Assembly (NCBI GenBank): GCA_028871815.1
Contig: JAGWMJ010000002.1
Location: forward strand, 124,001-188,000
DNA from: Armatimonadota bacterium
GTDB taxonomy: Bacteria > Armatimonadota > Chthonomonadetes > Chthonomonadales > Chthonomonadaceae
Direction: 5' to 3'
DNA: 64,000 bases
Notes under the pieces: generated by a model
What the model was told of the DNA's origin: nothing
The model's database searches: none
The model's input: only the letters and a program-made list of their open reading frames with translations
Translations under genes and position numbers: made by a program
In this document: positions 7,132-15,985 of the stretch, in pieces
Layout: each line of letters opens with the position of its first letter
Position numbering within the stretch: position 1 is the stretch's first letter

Positions 7132-9384
7132 CTATGTGGCCAGGCGGCCGTCAATCGAACCACCCTTCTTCAGCGTGAATCGAAACTCCTGCCCATCTCG
7201 CGCCGGCTGTACACCGCTCCATGTCGGCGTCGCTCCGCCGAACGGGTCGCGCATTCGGTAGGCGCCGCTCACAGTCGCGGCTACGTGCACCCGCACTGTC
7301 CGTCCTGCCTGCCTATGGGCAGAGACGACACAGCCGTTTTCCGCTGCCAGCCCGGCGAAGCCGGCGTTCGCCCAGGCGGCCGGCACAGCCGGAAAGATGC
7401 GCATCACACCGCCCCAGCTTTGAAAGAGCATCTCGTGAACGGCTTCCATCGCCAGAAAGTTTCCTTCGAGCGTCACCGGGCTATAAGTGAAGCCGCTCAG
7501 GCCCGAGTGCGTTTGATCGCCATTTGCATGGAACCCGTTTCTAAGGATGAATGCCTTCACATAGTCACGCAGATACCGGACCGCCGTCTCGCCTTCCGCG
7601 CACCGTGCCAGCATGCACGCAAACCACGAAAAGCTGTATCCGCACCACGCTGATGTGCCCAAAGCCTCCAGCTGCTTCAGCGTGGCGGCGATCATGCCGC
7701 GCTCAGCTTCCGATCCTTCCACCGAGACCAGGCCGAGCGGGTGAATGGCCATGGCATGGGAAAAGTGACGGTGCGACTCAAAGAACGGCACATTTCTGGC
7801 CAGGGCAAGAGCCCCGGTGGCCGGATCCACAGAGAGCGGTGGCAGGCTGCGCGCCGAATGCCGCCAACGCTCGGCCTCGCCGGGGATCTTCAACGCCGCA
7901 GCCATCTCGGCAAGCGCCACAAACAGATTGGCGATCAGCGCTGTGTCAAAGTTGCTGTTTGGCGGCAGCCACGCCTTCAGGCTGTTGTCGTAGATCTCCG
8001 GGGAGGACGAGAGCGGCAGCCTCAGAGTGCCATCGCCGGCTGGACGCAGGAGATGCAAAAGGGCATCACCGATTTCACGGCAGAACGGATAGTGGGTTTC
8101 GCGGAGCGCCTTCGCATCGCGCCGGATTCGCCAGTCACGAATGAATGACTGAGCGATCCAGGCGCCCATGGTTGGCGAATACGAGTACTGCGGCCAGCCG
8201 CCGAGTGGCTTGCCGTCCAGCGTCATCACCCCAGGAATTACTGCGCCCGGCGCCCGGTAGAACTCCTTTGCGAACCGCCGGTACTCAGGCAGAAGCCTCT
8301 GGTTAAACTCCAGCCAGCCGCTTCCCGAGTCGTTCACGCGGGCGACATGCCAGGCAAGGTATGTCATCTGCGTGTTCAGGTCGTTGTGGTAGTCGCCCTT
8401 CCACGGCGGAAGCCCGCCATCATCGGCGGTCCACACGCCCTGAAGCGGCAATGGCGCCTGCTCACTCCTGGCGCCGGCGCCGTAGAGGTACTTCACGAAA
8501 TCGTATTGCCGCTGAATCGCCGGTTCCGGCGTTCTTACCGATGAACCAGCCCAAAACTGCTTCCACCATCGGTTGTGCTCAGCCGTGAGGCTCACAAAGC
8601 TGGCATGGGCGGCGTCGTCCGCGAGTCGGCGGGCGCCGGCCAGCGCCAGATCGGCGCCGGCGGCGGTTACCGCTGCAATGGCCATCCCGGCTGCACCACG
8701 CTCCCATGTGGTCCGCTTAGCCAGGATGCACCAGCTGAGAGTGGCGGAACTCCGCTGCGTGAACCACACGCTGTCGGAGTCTGCGCCGTGCGTGGCAGGC
8801 TCGTAGTCCAACTGTTTCAGCGCGGGCGGCACCACAAGGTCCAGCGTGCGAAGCGCGCCGGCAATGCGCACAACGGCAACCGGCCTGTTGGGCAGCACCA
8901 TGCAGTCCACCGACTGCACTCCGCAGTTCACGTGTGCGACGGGTTTCGCCATTGGCAGAGAGAAGAGGCTGGCAGACGCGTCGTCACCAAGCGTCATCTC
9001 CAGCCGGCCCGCGGGAATCTTGGTCGGGAAAGCATACTTCGAGTAAGGAGTATCGAAGAGCTGTTCAATGCGTCCAACGTTCTTCGTCGCTACAAACTCT
9101 TGCATTGCTGGCCAATTGAAGTCCGGATCCTCCGTCTCAGGAGGCATTCTCAAGTCCCACAATCCGGCAATATCCAAAGAGAGACGGATGCGATTACCGG
9201 AACCCCACACCAGACAGCCGAGCAGTCCGTTGCCGAGCGGGAGCGCCTCGTCCCAACGGTCGATCGGACCGGTTAGATGCAGATCCGATGCCGGATCCGG
9301 ACCGGCAGGCCAGGGCAACTCCGGTGCGCGGGCCGCCAGAAGAGTGGATGCCGTGCCGGCAAGCAATGCTCTACGACTGATCAT
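7132..9384 (-). CDS. GH95-like glycoside hydrolase, probably secreted
   Basis: A 750-residue enzyme of the (alpha/alpha)6-barrel type. ALPLGNGLLGCLVWG near the N-terminus is the GH95 (1,2-alpha-L-fucosidase-like) opening, and SSSPEIYDNS carries the family's putative general-acid Glu. The stretch that normally reads DGNFG reads EGNFL here, so substrate or catalytic detail may differ. The N-terminus SRRALLAG followed by Ala-rich sequence looks like a Tat signal. The ATG at 9384 overlaps the previous stop in an ATGA, which fixes the start although the frame is open for another 111 codons upstream. Third gene of the operon. The glycosidase fold is confident; fucosidase activity is not. Confidence 0.8.
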   Translation of the reverse strand: MISRRALLAGTASTLLAARAPELPWPAGPDPASDLHLTGPIDRWDEALPLGNGLLGCLVWGSGNRIRLSLDIAGLWDLRMPPETEDPDFNWPAMQEFVATKNVGRIEQLFDTPYSKYAFPTKIPAGRLEMTLGDDASASLFSLPMAKPVAHVNCGVQSVDCMVLPNRPVAVVRIAGALRTLDLVVPPALKQLDYEPATHGADSDSVWFTQRSSATLSWCILAKRTTWERGAAGMAIAAVTAAGADLALAGARRLADDAAHASFVSLTAEHNRWWKQFWAGSSVRTPEPAIQRQYDFVKYLYGAGARSEQAPLPLQGVWTADDGGLPPWKGDYHNDLNTQMTYLAWHVARVNDSGSGWLEFNQRLLPEYRRFAKEFYRAPGAVIPGVMTLDGKPLGGWPQYSYSPTMGAWIAQSFIRDWRIRRDAKALRETHYPFCREIGDALLHLLRPAGDGTLRLPLSSSPEIYDNSLKAWLPPNSNFDTALIANLFVALAEMAAALKIPGEAERWRHSARSLPPLSVDPATGALALARNVPFFESHRHFSHAMAIHPLGLVSVEGSEAERGMIAATLKQLEALGTSAWCGYSFSWFACMLARCAEGETAVRYLRDYVKAFILRNGFHANGDQTHSGLSGFTYSPVTLEGNFLAMEAVHEMLFQSWGGVMRIFPAVPAAWANAGFAGLAAENGCVVSAHRQAGRTVRVHVAATVSGAYRMRDPFGGATPTWSGVQPARDGQEFRFTLKKGGSIDGRLAT

Positions 9385-12300
9385 CGCGCTTGCCCAGCGG
9401 ACTTCGGTGACATCACCAGCAGCATCCCGCGGAGCGGTGCAACGGGTATCGCTGCGTCCGGCGCGAATGTTGCTGCCGGCTGAAAGTGCTCTATCGCCGG
9501 CGCCGTGAGCGTGACGTCGCTGCTGCGGAATCCCAGTTGCCGCCAATCTATCTTCAAGTGGACCTCCACGTTGGTCTTTGCCCAGCTCCCTATCGCAATC
9601 ATCACGGAGCGCTTCCTGCGGTAAACGGTGGCCAGGACGTTGGGCGTGTCCGTTCGGACGGGACACTGCGGCTGCCAGTAGCCGATCATCCGCGCTCCGG
9701 CAATGCCGAACTTGTCCCACTCCTTCCAGATCGGTCGCGGATCAGCGTGGTTCGAGCCGCTTACCCACGGCAAGCGCAGCGTCATACCGTACACCATGCC
9801 GAGCCAGCGGTTACCGCCGCCCTGGAGCATGTCGCCCATCAGGCCAAACGGAATGCCGGAGCACTGCACCAGCCACTGATCGGGCGACATATGGTTGTAA
9901 TCGAAGCCCTCGCCGAACCAGGTCCGGTCTATGTACGGAAAATACTCCGTGTACTGGTTAGCCGGACCGATGGAGAAGAGCGTGTCGGAGTGCAGATCGA
10001 TGAGGCTGCCGGGGCGCGCGGCGTCCAGCGCTCGCCGCAGCCTCTGGATGATCGAGCGGTTGTAGGCAACATCGTCGAGGTACAGACCGTCGATGTGTGT
10101 GCTGCGAGCCATCCAGGCGGCGCCGGCTACGTAGTAGTTGTACCAGCGCGACTCTCCGCTTACCTGAACCGCAGCGTCGATCTGGCCATCCGGTAGCGGT
10201 GTATACCATGCCGGCTGATAGTGTGTGCGAAGATGCTCGCGGAGCCATGTGTAGCCGCCGCCTCCACCATCGTAGAGTATCTCGCTGCCAAGGCTTCTGA
10301 GCAGCGGCATCTCCAGCGCATGGTTGCTCAGTTCCCGGACCGTGTCGTAGATCTTCACCTTCATCCCGGCAGCGTGCCACCGGTGGGCAAACGTGCGAAT
10401 GCGCCCGGTGGCGCCCATCGGGTAGTTGATATACGGATTCACCAGGTTGCCCTGATGCACGTTGATAATGTTGACTCCGGCAGCGACGGCTGCCGGATCG
10501 GGCGCCGGACTGCCCCCGCTGTGGAAATATCGCTCTGTAAAGTGTTGACGCGTGTTCAGCGGCTTAACCGGCGTGGGCAATATGGCAAACTTCAAGGTCA
10601 CCGGCGCTCCGGGCTTGAGAATGCGACGACCGGTGAAGGCATCCACCAGCGCTTCGCGTGGGTTTGGTTCACCAATACTACAGCCACCAGCGCCGCCATT
10701 GAACCACGCGGGCGGCGGCGCGGGATGGTACAGGTTGAGCAGCGGGCCGGAGTAGCTCGCGCCAAGAAAGCGGAAGTGGAATCCGGCTCGGGCTGAACCG
10801 ATCCAGAAGCTGCTGTAGGGACCGGTCCACTGCCATAACCAGTGGCTTGGCCGGAATCCACCAGCCAGCCCGATTCCCATGAAGTACCGCGCCTCAGCGC
10901 GCCTTACCGGCATCAACAGTTGAACGTCTTTCAGGGGCGCTGCCTGGCGCGCCAGAAGCGTCACGGCGAAGTGGGAGTAGCCGTCGAACTCCTCCCAACC
11001 CCGGCACAGGATGACGACGTTACCGCGTACGGCGCGGCTCTGCCACTCGACACGGGCGGGCGTAACACGCGTAAACCGGAGCGCGCCAGACTGCGAGGCG
11101 CCTCCCAGGCCCGAGAGGTTCAACTGCAAGGGACCGGCAAGGACGGGGTGGCCGAATGCGCGAATCTGGGCCGGTATGCCGTCGGGGCCCAGCGTCATCG
11201 AACGACCTAAGCACTCAATCGTGTTGCCTCTCAATCGCAGCGGTACGTACGGCGGAGTGATCACTTCCCGCTCACCCACGCGGGAGTTCAACCAGCGAGC
11301 GCGCGAGAAGGCAGCTGACGAGTGCTCACCATCACCGCGATCGGCAAGCGTGCGCCGGGTTATGCCGAAAACAACGTGGATAGTCTGCGCCGGCGCGTTC
11401 GACGGCTTGATGGTCACCGTGCCGGAATAGTCGCCGGGCCTACAACGGCTGGGTACCGACACGCCAAACCAGAGCGGCTGTATGTGCCCTGCCGGCACAT
11501 CTACGCGCTTGGTGAACCGGCTGCCGTTCGGGCCAACACCGCCGAGATTGAAACAGGTGATGTCTGCAGCCGGAATCGCGCGGCCGGAGGGTCCGCGCAT
11601 CGCACTGCAGACCGCTCGGATGTTGGAGAGAGCACCACGACTTGCCCAAACGCCAAGCTGGTAGGTGGCATACTGGTTTTGCGCGAGGCCGCGCAGATTC
11701 AGCGTTTCGTTCGGCCGCTTCCCGATCCATCGCAGCGGCACGTTGTTGCGCATCCAGATCGGATGTGCCGCGTCTTCACCAAAGAGAAAGTAACTTTCCG
11801 GATTGCGGGCAATGAACGCCGCCGTCTCCTGCGGTGTGGCGCATACCTCCATCGGCGCGTCGTTGTCGAATGCCGAGCGCGACTCAAACCGCACCACCGT
11901 CGCGGCCGGCAGATCCCGCCACATGCCGGTCGTTAATCCGTGTGCATCCAGGCCGGATTTCACCAGCCACGAGGCGTCCGCGCGATTCGTGGGTTGCGTG
12001 TACCCACCGCTATATCCGCCATAGTTCAGCCATACGTTATGCTGCAGGTAGTAGATAGCATAGTCGCCGGGACCCGCAGTCGGCTGAAATACCACTTCCG
12101 CCTCAAATCGGTCACCCTGGATCCGGACTTCATTCTGAATGGGTTGGCCGCCACCCAGGGGCGTCACCAGAACGGCTTTGGCCGCAGTATCGTGGTCGCG
12201 TCTCCGCCACATGAGGCGGACGCGAACCGCGGCTGCCGTATTGCTGACGTGGACAATGGCGCGCTGGGATCCCAGTTTGGCCGGCCAAGGTGAAGCGGTG

Positions 12301-12392
12301 ACGATACGAGGCGTTTGAGCTGCTGCTGCGCTTGAGGCCAACAGCGTGCCGACGGCGACGGAGTGCCAACATTGCCAACCGCGTCCGGTCAA
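9381..12392 (-). CDS. Large secreted GH123/DUF6067-like glycoside hydrolase
   Basis: A 1003-residue exported protein: signal peptide (SVAVGTLLASSAAAAQ), beta-rich N-terminal half with Ig-like modules (RPGDYSGTVTIKP near residue 320), then an alpha/beta-barrel-like C-terminal half. The latter contains HIDGLYLDDVAYNR, ILYDGGGGGYTWLREH and ERYFHSGG. Paired acidic residues in YLDD and the Trp-rich ends of strands resemble the GH123/DUF6067 group found in Planctomycetota-type genomes. The start is TTG 12392, overlapping the TGA of the upstream gene (TTGA); no better start lies in frame. Second gene of a four-gene operon. Secretion and a hydrolase-like barrel are well supported; the exact family and sugar are not. 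Confidence 0.68.
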   Translation of the reverse strand: MTGRGWQCWHSVAVGTLLASSAAAAQTPRIVTASPWPAKLGSQRAIVHVSNTAAAVRVRLMWRRRDHDTAAKAVLVTPLGGGQPIQNEVRIQGDRFEAEVVFQPTAGPGDYAIYYLQHNVWLNYGGYSGGYTQPTNRADASWLVKSGLDAHGLTTGMWRDLPAATVVRFESRSAFDNDAPMEVCATPQETAAFIARNPESYFLFGEDAAHPIWMRNNVPLRWIGKRPNETLNLRGLAQNQYATYQLGVWASRGALSNIRAVCSAMRGPSGRAIPAADITCFNLGGVGPNGSRFTKRVDVPAGHIQPLWFGVSVPSRCRPGDYSGTVTIKPSNAPAQTIHVVFGITRRTLADRGDGEHSSAAFSRARWLNSRVGEREVITPPYVPLRLRGNTIECLGRSMTLGPDGIPAQIRAFGHPVLAGPLQLNLSGLGGASQSGALRFTRVTPARVEWQSRAVRGNVVILCRGWEEFDGYSHFAVTLLARQAAPLKDVQLLMPVRRAEARYFMGIGLAGGFRPSHWLWQWTGPYSSFWIGSARAGFHFRFLGASYSGPLLNLYHPAPPPAWFNGGAGGCSIGEPNPREALVDAFTGRRILKPGAPVTLKFAILPTPVKPLNTRQHFTERYFHSGGSPAPDPAAVAAGVNIINVHQGNLVNPYINYPMGATGRIRTFAHRWHAAGMKVKIYDTVRELSNHALEMPLLRSLGSEILYDGGGGGYTWLREHLRTHYQPAWYTPLPDGQIDAAVQVSGESRWYNYYVAGAAWMARSTHIDGLYLDDVAYNRSIIQRLRRALDAARPGSLIDLHSDTLFSIGPANQYTEYFPYIDRTWFGEGFDYNHMSPDQWLVQCSGIPFGLMGDMLQGGGNRWLGMVYGMTLRLPWVSGSNHADPRPIWKEWDKFGIAGARMIGYWQPQCPVRTDTPNVLATVYRRKRSVMIAIGSWAKTNVEVHLKIDWRQLGFRSSDVTLTAPAIEHFQPAATFAPDAAIPVAPLRGMLLVMSPKSAGQAR

Positions 12393-13255
12393 AGGTCGGC
12401 TCCGGTCGCGAGCTTCACCCAGGCGCCGTCTTTGCTCTGTGATTGGTCGGCCGCCTCAAGAATGGCAACTACCGCTAACGCGTCGACAACCGGCATATCC
12501 GGCTCGTGAGTCTGGAAGAATCGCACCACTGCCTCGAGTTGATTGGCATAGAAGGCGTCGTACTTGCGCACTTCGCCGGTTCTGAACTGGCGGCCACGGC
12601 GGATGCCAAACTGCCATGAGAAGAGCTCGTATCCGTTCTCGCAATCATGTACTTCAATCGTCGCCCGGCGGCCACCGTAATCCAGCGCAATCAACCGGCT
12701 CTCCGGCGTGCCGGTGTCGGCCAGGCGCATGGCGCCGCCGCCCATCCCGCGCACGATTGGCGATACGGAGTGGATGCCATAGCCTTGCCACTTGCCCATA
12801 CCACGCACGAACATCTCATCCGGCGGGCCATCCGCTAACTCCAGCGCCTCCGTCAGTTCGGCTGCATAGCGCAGCGCCGAGGAGCATAGAAGCGGCGCGC
12901 CATTCTGCTGTGCCAGCTCGACGATCTCACGCGCTTCGGCCAGCGTTGGCGCCAGGTACTTGTCAACAAACATCGGCTTTCCGAACGGCGCGATCTGGCG
13001 GCATAACCGCGCGTGGTCTTCAATATTGTCGGGCGCAAGGCACATCACGGCATCCGCCATCGATACCGCTTCCTCGATAGACGACGCGCGCGGCACCTCG
13101 TTGTCGCGGCACCAGTCGCCGTCACCGGAGTCGATCTCCCAGGCAGCCGCTACCTCACCGCCGGATCCCGCGGTACCGCTCCGCATCTGCTTCAGGAACG
13201 TGTCGGCATGCCAGTTGTGCAAATGGTGGTCAATGAATGCAATTCGAACGTTCAT
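12389..13255 (-). CDS. Gfo/Idh/MocA-family oxidoreductase
   Basis: A 288-residue NAD(P)-dependent sugar or cyclitol dehydrogenase-like protein and first gene of the operon. The N-terminus holds a Rossmann-type start, ADAVMCLAPDNIEDHARL and the Gfo/Idh signature FGKPMFVDKYLAPTLAEAREIV with the catalytic-type lysine in DKYLAP. The second half (IHSVSPIVRGMGGGAMRL) is the substrate-binding alpha/beta domain. It lacks the usual GxGxxG and is shorter than the usual 330-390 residues, so it belongs to the atypical branch common in Planctomycetota/Armatimonadota. It overlaps the next gene by 4 bp. It probably processes an uptake product of the glycosidases (inference). Confidence 0.82.
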   Translation of the reverse strand: MNVRIAFIDHHLHNWHADTFLKQMRSGTAGSGGEVAAAWEIDSGDGDWCRDNEVPRASSIEEAVSMADAVMCLAPDNIEDHARLCRQIAPFGKPMFVDKYLAPTLAEAREIVELAQQNGAPLLCSSALRYAAELTEALELADGPPDEMFVRGMGKWQGYGIHSVSPIVRGMGGGAMRLADTGTPESRLIALDYGGRRATIEVHDCENGYELFSWQFGIRRGRQFRTGEVRKYDAFYANQLEAVVRFFQTHEPDMPVVDALAVVAILEAADQSQSKDGAWVKLATGADL

Positions 13256-13815
13256 CGCAACTCTCTCCCGCGCTCAGGCGTTGCCGATGGCCGCCAGCCG
13301 ACTCTATTGAGATCATCCGACGGTTCCGCGCGGCTCGGCTGTTGGCTGCATCTGGCGATCGCATGCAGATTCGCCAAAACATCGGGATACCACTGCTTGA
13401 ACTGGCAAAACGGAAAGTGCACGGGAACGCCGGCGTAAACGCGTTGCCAACGGGATTCCAGGGCCCGGCGTCCGGGTCAATGTCAACGCGGTCCGCAGGT
13501 TACGGACAAACGCAAAGATAAGTCATTCGCGCACCTGGAATAAAGGCCGGTCGCGAGATACTACAACTGCTGCATTGCACGGGCGACTTCGCCCGTTTGA
13601 CGCGCCGACAAAGCTCAAGCGGCTCGACTCAATGTGCTGGAGCGAGGTTCAAACGGCGCTCCAGCCGCGACACCGTGCCGGTCAACGGCAGCAACCATGT
13701 ACGGCCGAAACAGCAGCACCGGATCCGTCGCGTGTGCCGTCCGCCGCGCCTGCCAGGCGCTCATGGCCGCTCCCGCACGGTTCCGGCTCGAAGCACACAT
13801 GCGACGCAGCGGTGG
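13256..13815. other. 560-bp region without a convincing gene
   Basis: Only short overlapping frames occur here, none with family similarity or a ribosome site. It contains the upstream region of the four-gene glycosidase operon (right to left) and, near 13579-13596, a compact hairpin just after the small exported peptide gene. A palindromic AACGCGTT core lies at about 13439-13446, which could be part of a regulator site. No AT-rich -10 is obvious. Confidence 0.5.
13579..13596 (-). terminator. Compact GC-rich hairpin, possible terminator
   Basis: ACGGGCGA-CT-TCGCCCGT is a perfect 8-bp inverted repeat with a minimal loop, lying 220 bp downstream of the 65-residue peptide gene. No T-run follows on the minus strand, so it may be a weak or factor-dependent terminator, or a structural element. 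Confidence 0.3.
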
Positions 13816-14013
13816 CTACTTGCCTTTGCCGTGTGTTTCCTGGCCGTCATCACAAACCAGCGAGCTGACGCATGCAGCGCCGATTATGGCGTTGTGGTTT
13901 GGCGGCACCGCGGCCCGCGAAGGCTGACCGGCGGCAAACACCATCAGCGCGGTGAGCCCCAGGGAAACCGCGACCAGTGTCAATCGGCGTCGTAGCGAAG
14001 TGAATCGATTCAT
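13816..14013 (-). CDS. Small exported peptide coupled to the sigma-like/TPR gene
   Basis: A 65-residue product whose ATG (14013) overlaps the TGA of the preceding gene as ATGA, so it is probably translated by re-initiation. It begins with a basic segment (NRFTSLRRRLTL) and a hydrophobic stretch (VAVSLGLTALMVFAAG) ending in SRAA, a good Sec signal peptide. The predicted mature part is only about 33 residues: neutral, two cysteines (AACVSSLVCDDG) and a basic HGKGK tail. I know no family for it. A secreted mini-protein or signalling peptide is possible. Coupling and signal peptide are visible; function is unknown. Confidence 0.65.
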   Translation of the reverse strand: MNRFTSLRRRLTLVAVSLGLTALMVFAAGQPSRAAVPPNHNAIIGAACVSSLVCDDGQETHGKGK

Positions 14014-15590
14014 CGTTCTGTCTCCAGTTCTCCGAGTTCGCCCTGCAGCCAGCCCAGCCATCTCACCAGGTCGGCGTCGCGAATTTGGAAAAGTGTCTGC
14101 AAAAATCGCTCGGCCCGGCATTCCGGCGTGTTGTTTTGCAACACCACATCCATCACGTCGCGTGCCTCGCGGTAGTAGTGATCCTTTACGTATGCCAAGA
14201 TCAGATTGCAAGCGCGCATCGGAGTCGGCGTTTCCATCGCCAATCGTGCATACCACGCCGCTTGTTGCAGGTTCGCCTCGCGGTTCCGGCCCGCGTCGTA
14301 CCACGTCAGGTAGATGTCGGCCGCGTTGGTGGCCGCTATCAACCGGTGATCACCGGAATTTGAACTGTCAACGATCTCCAGGTAGACGTTGAGTGCATCA
14401 CGCAGGTTGCCCATCTGGCTCAGCATTACGCCAACCTCGTTGTACGCTGCCACAAACTCGGGCTCTTTTTGCCACGCCTGCCGGTACAGCTTCGCAGCCG
14501 CTTCCAGGTTCCCGGCGCGCCGCGCCGCCTGAGCCTGCTCATACAACGCCTGTGCCTCCGGATCCCGGGCACATGGGTTATCGCCCAACGTATAGGTATC
14601 CATCACGCGCATTGCTTCGCGCATTTCGGGCGATGGCGGAGCGGCGGGTCCCGGCAGGGAGAGCTCGTTCACAACGGCCTCATCCACGTTGCCCTCCGGA
14701 TGACCGGCGGCGGCAGCTCGTTCACGCCACGAGCTCGTCAGAAGCCGTGACATAAGGTCGCTCTGCTGCGCTGCAGAGAGTGACATCGCCGATTTGGAGG
14801 ATCGTTGTCGCACGCGGCCAGTCCTCTGCCGGGCCAATATCTGAATGTAGATGTTATCCGGTCCGCATTCGCGTGTGATCAGCGTCGCGAGGGCGGCCCG
14901 TGCGCGGCAAACGGTTTGCCGCTCGCGATCCGTTTCGGGCTCAACCCGCTGGTTATTCTCACGACTCCGCTCGCGCGCGATATCCCTCTGTATGGCGGCC
15001 AGATAGTTCGCGGGGATCTTGGCCAATGCGGCGCGGAAGGCCCGGCGGAAGGCTTCGCGCTCATCCTGATCGATCACCATATCTTCCGGCCGGCTCTCGG
15101 GCGATTGGTCCGCCAGCGCATCGGCCAGGCTCAGGCCCGTTTCTCCACCGCCGGAATCACGCCCCAGTGGCGCATCCAGCGAAACTGTGGCCGGAACCCG
15201 TCGCTCCAGTCGCTCTGCATCGCGAATCACGGAGTAGATGCACCGCACCAGGTACGCAACGGGGTCGGGGAAGAGGCTGTCTACCGCCTGGTCGAACGGC
15301 TTGCCGGCGGCAGCGGGCGATTTGGCATAGTTGCGGACGGCGACGCGCGCCATCTTACGGAGCGACTCCTCAAGGGCCGCGTAGCAGTCGTTCGCGCTGA
15401 TCCGTGAAACGACGGTGCGCCCATCGGGCATCGTTCGCGGGCCGCTGATTACGCCAATGGCGCGGGCTGCATACCTGCGCAGCAGAACCTCAGCCGCAGT
15501 TACGGGGTCGGGTACTGCCTCGGCAACGCCAACCGCTTCACGGTTGACTGTTTCACCTAAAACCTGTTCTCTTATCGCGGAGTTACGCAT
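14010..15590 (-). CDS. Divergent sigma-factor-like protein fused to TPR domain
   Basis: A 526-residue soluble protein. The N-terminal half resembles a degenerate sigma-70 factor: a helical region near residues 70-130 (region-2-like) and then TVSLDAPLG at about 136-143. LADALADQ...PEDMVIDQDERE after it strongly recalls the region 3/4 linker of sigma factors. FRAALAKIPANYLAAIQRDIARE follows where region 4 begins. The C-terminal half (about 345-470) has tetratricopeptide-type helices (AAKLYRQAWQKEPEFVAAYNE). A sigma-TPR arrangement suggests a regulated alternative sigma factor, but core-binding residues are not clear enough to be sure. It is translationally coupled to a small exported peptide. 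The ATG at 15590 has no strong ribosome site. Confidence 0.6.
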   Translation of the reverse strand: MRNSAIREQVLGETVNREAVGVAEAVPDPVTAAEVLLRRYAARAIGVISGPRTMPDGRTVVSRISANDCYAALEESLRKMARVAVRNYAKSPAAAGKPFDQAVDSLFPDPVAYLVRCIYSVIRDAERLERRVPATVSLDAPLGRDSGGGETGLSLADALADQSPESRPEDMVIDQDEREAFRRAFRAALAKIPANYLAAIQRDIARERSRENNQRVEPETDRERQTVCRARAALATLITRECGPDNIYIQILARQRTGRVRQRSSKSAMSLSAAQQSDLMSRLLTSSWRERAAAAGHPEGNVDEAVVNELSLPGPAAPPSPEMREAMRVMDTYTLGDNPCARDPEAQALYEQAQAARRAGNLEAAAKLYRQAWQKEPEFVAAYNEVGVMLSQMGNLRDALNVYLEIVDSSNSGDHRLIAATNAADIYLTWYDAGRNREANLQQAAWYARLAMETPTPMRACNLILAYVKDHYYREARDVMDVVLQNNTPECRAERFLQTLFQIRDADLVRWLGWLQGELGELETER

Positions 15591-15985
15591 CGCTTTAACA
15601 GATGCCTCCTGCTCACAAAGCCCGGGCAGTTGCAGGTACTTCCATAGAACCTACGATGCTCCGTCCGCTTCGTGACACCCGCCTGCCGAAATCCCTGTCC
15701 GTCGGTCCATTTCGGCTGTTGCCGGCGAGCTCTGTATGCACTCACAGACGACGCGGTGCAGAGATTGTTCTGCCCAATTGTCTTAAAGAGTCTTAAGTGT
15801 GACCTATACCGCATCCGGGTTGTTACCACCCGAGCATGGGACAACGTGGCCCGGCATGCCTCTGCCCACAGCTGCCTGGATGATGGCGGCGGGGTAGAGT
15901 CGCGGCGAGCGGTCGACGGTACCGGCAGAGAGGAAACCTGATCGGGTAAGCGCGGACGTGCCAAACCGCTGCGCGGATGCAGATG
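15591..15985. other. 395-bp gap upstream of the sigma-like gene
   Basis: No gene is supported. It contains an AT-richer patch with the inverted repeat CTTAA-AGAGTC-TTAAG (15782-15797), about 190 bp upstream of the sigma-like gene's start, in otherwise GC-rich sequence. This could belong to its promoter or to the tail of the leftward gene before it. No clear -10/-35 pair was found. Confidence 0.4.

Noticed and set aside
7551-8148. Overlapping 135- and 197-residue plus-strand frames inside the GH95-like gene
   Set aside because: Low-complexity Arg/Pro/Ala sequence with no homology; the minus-strand enzyme explains the DNA.
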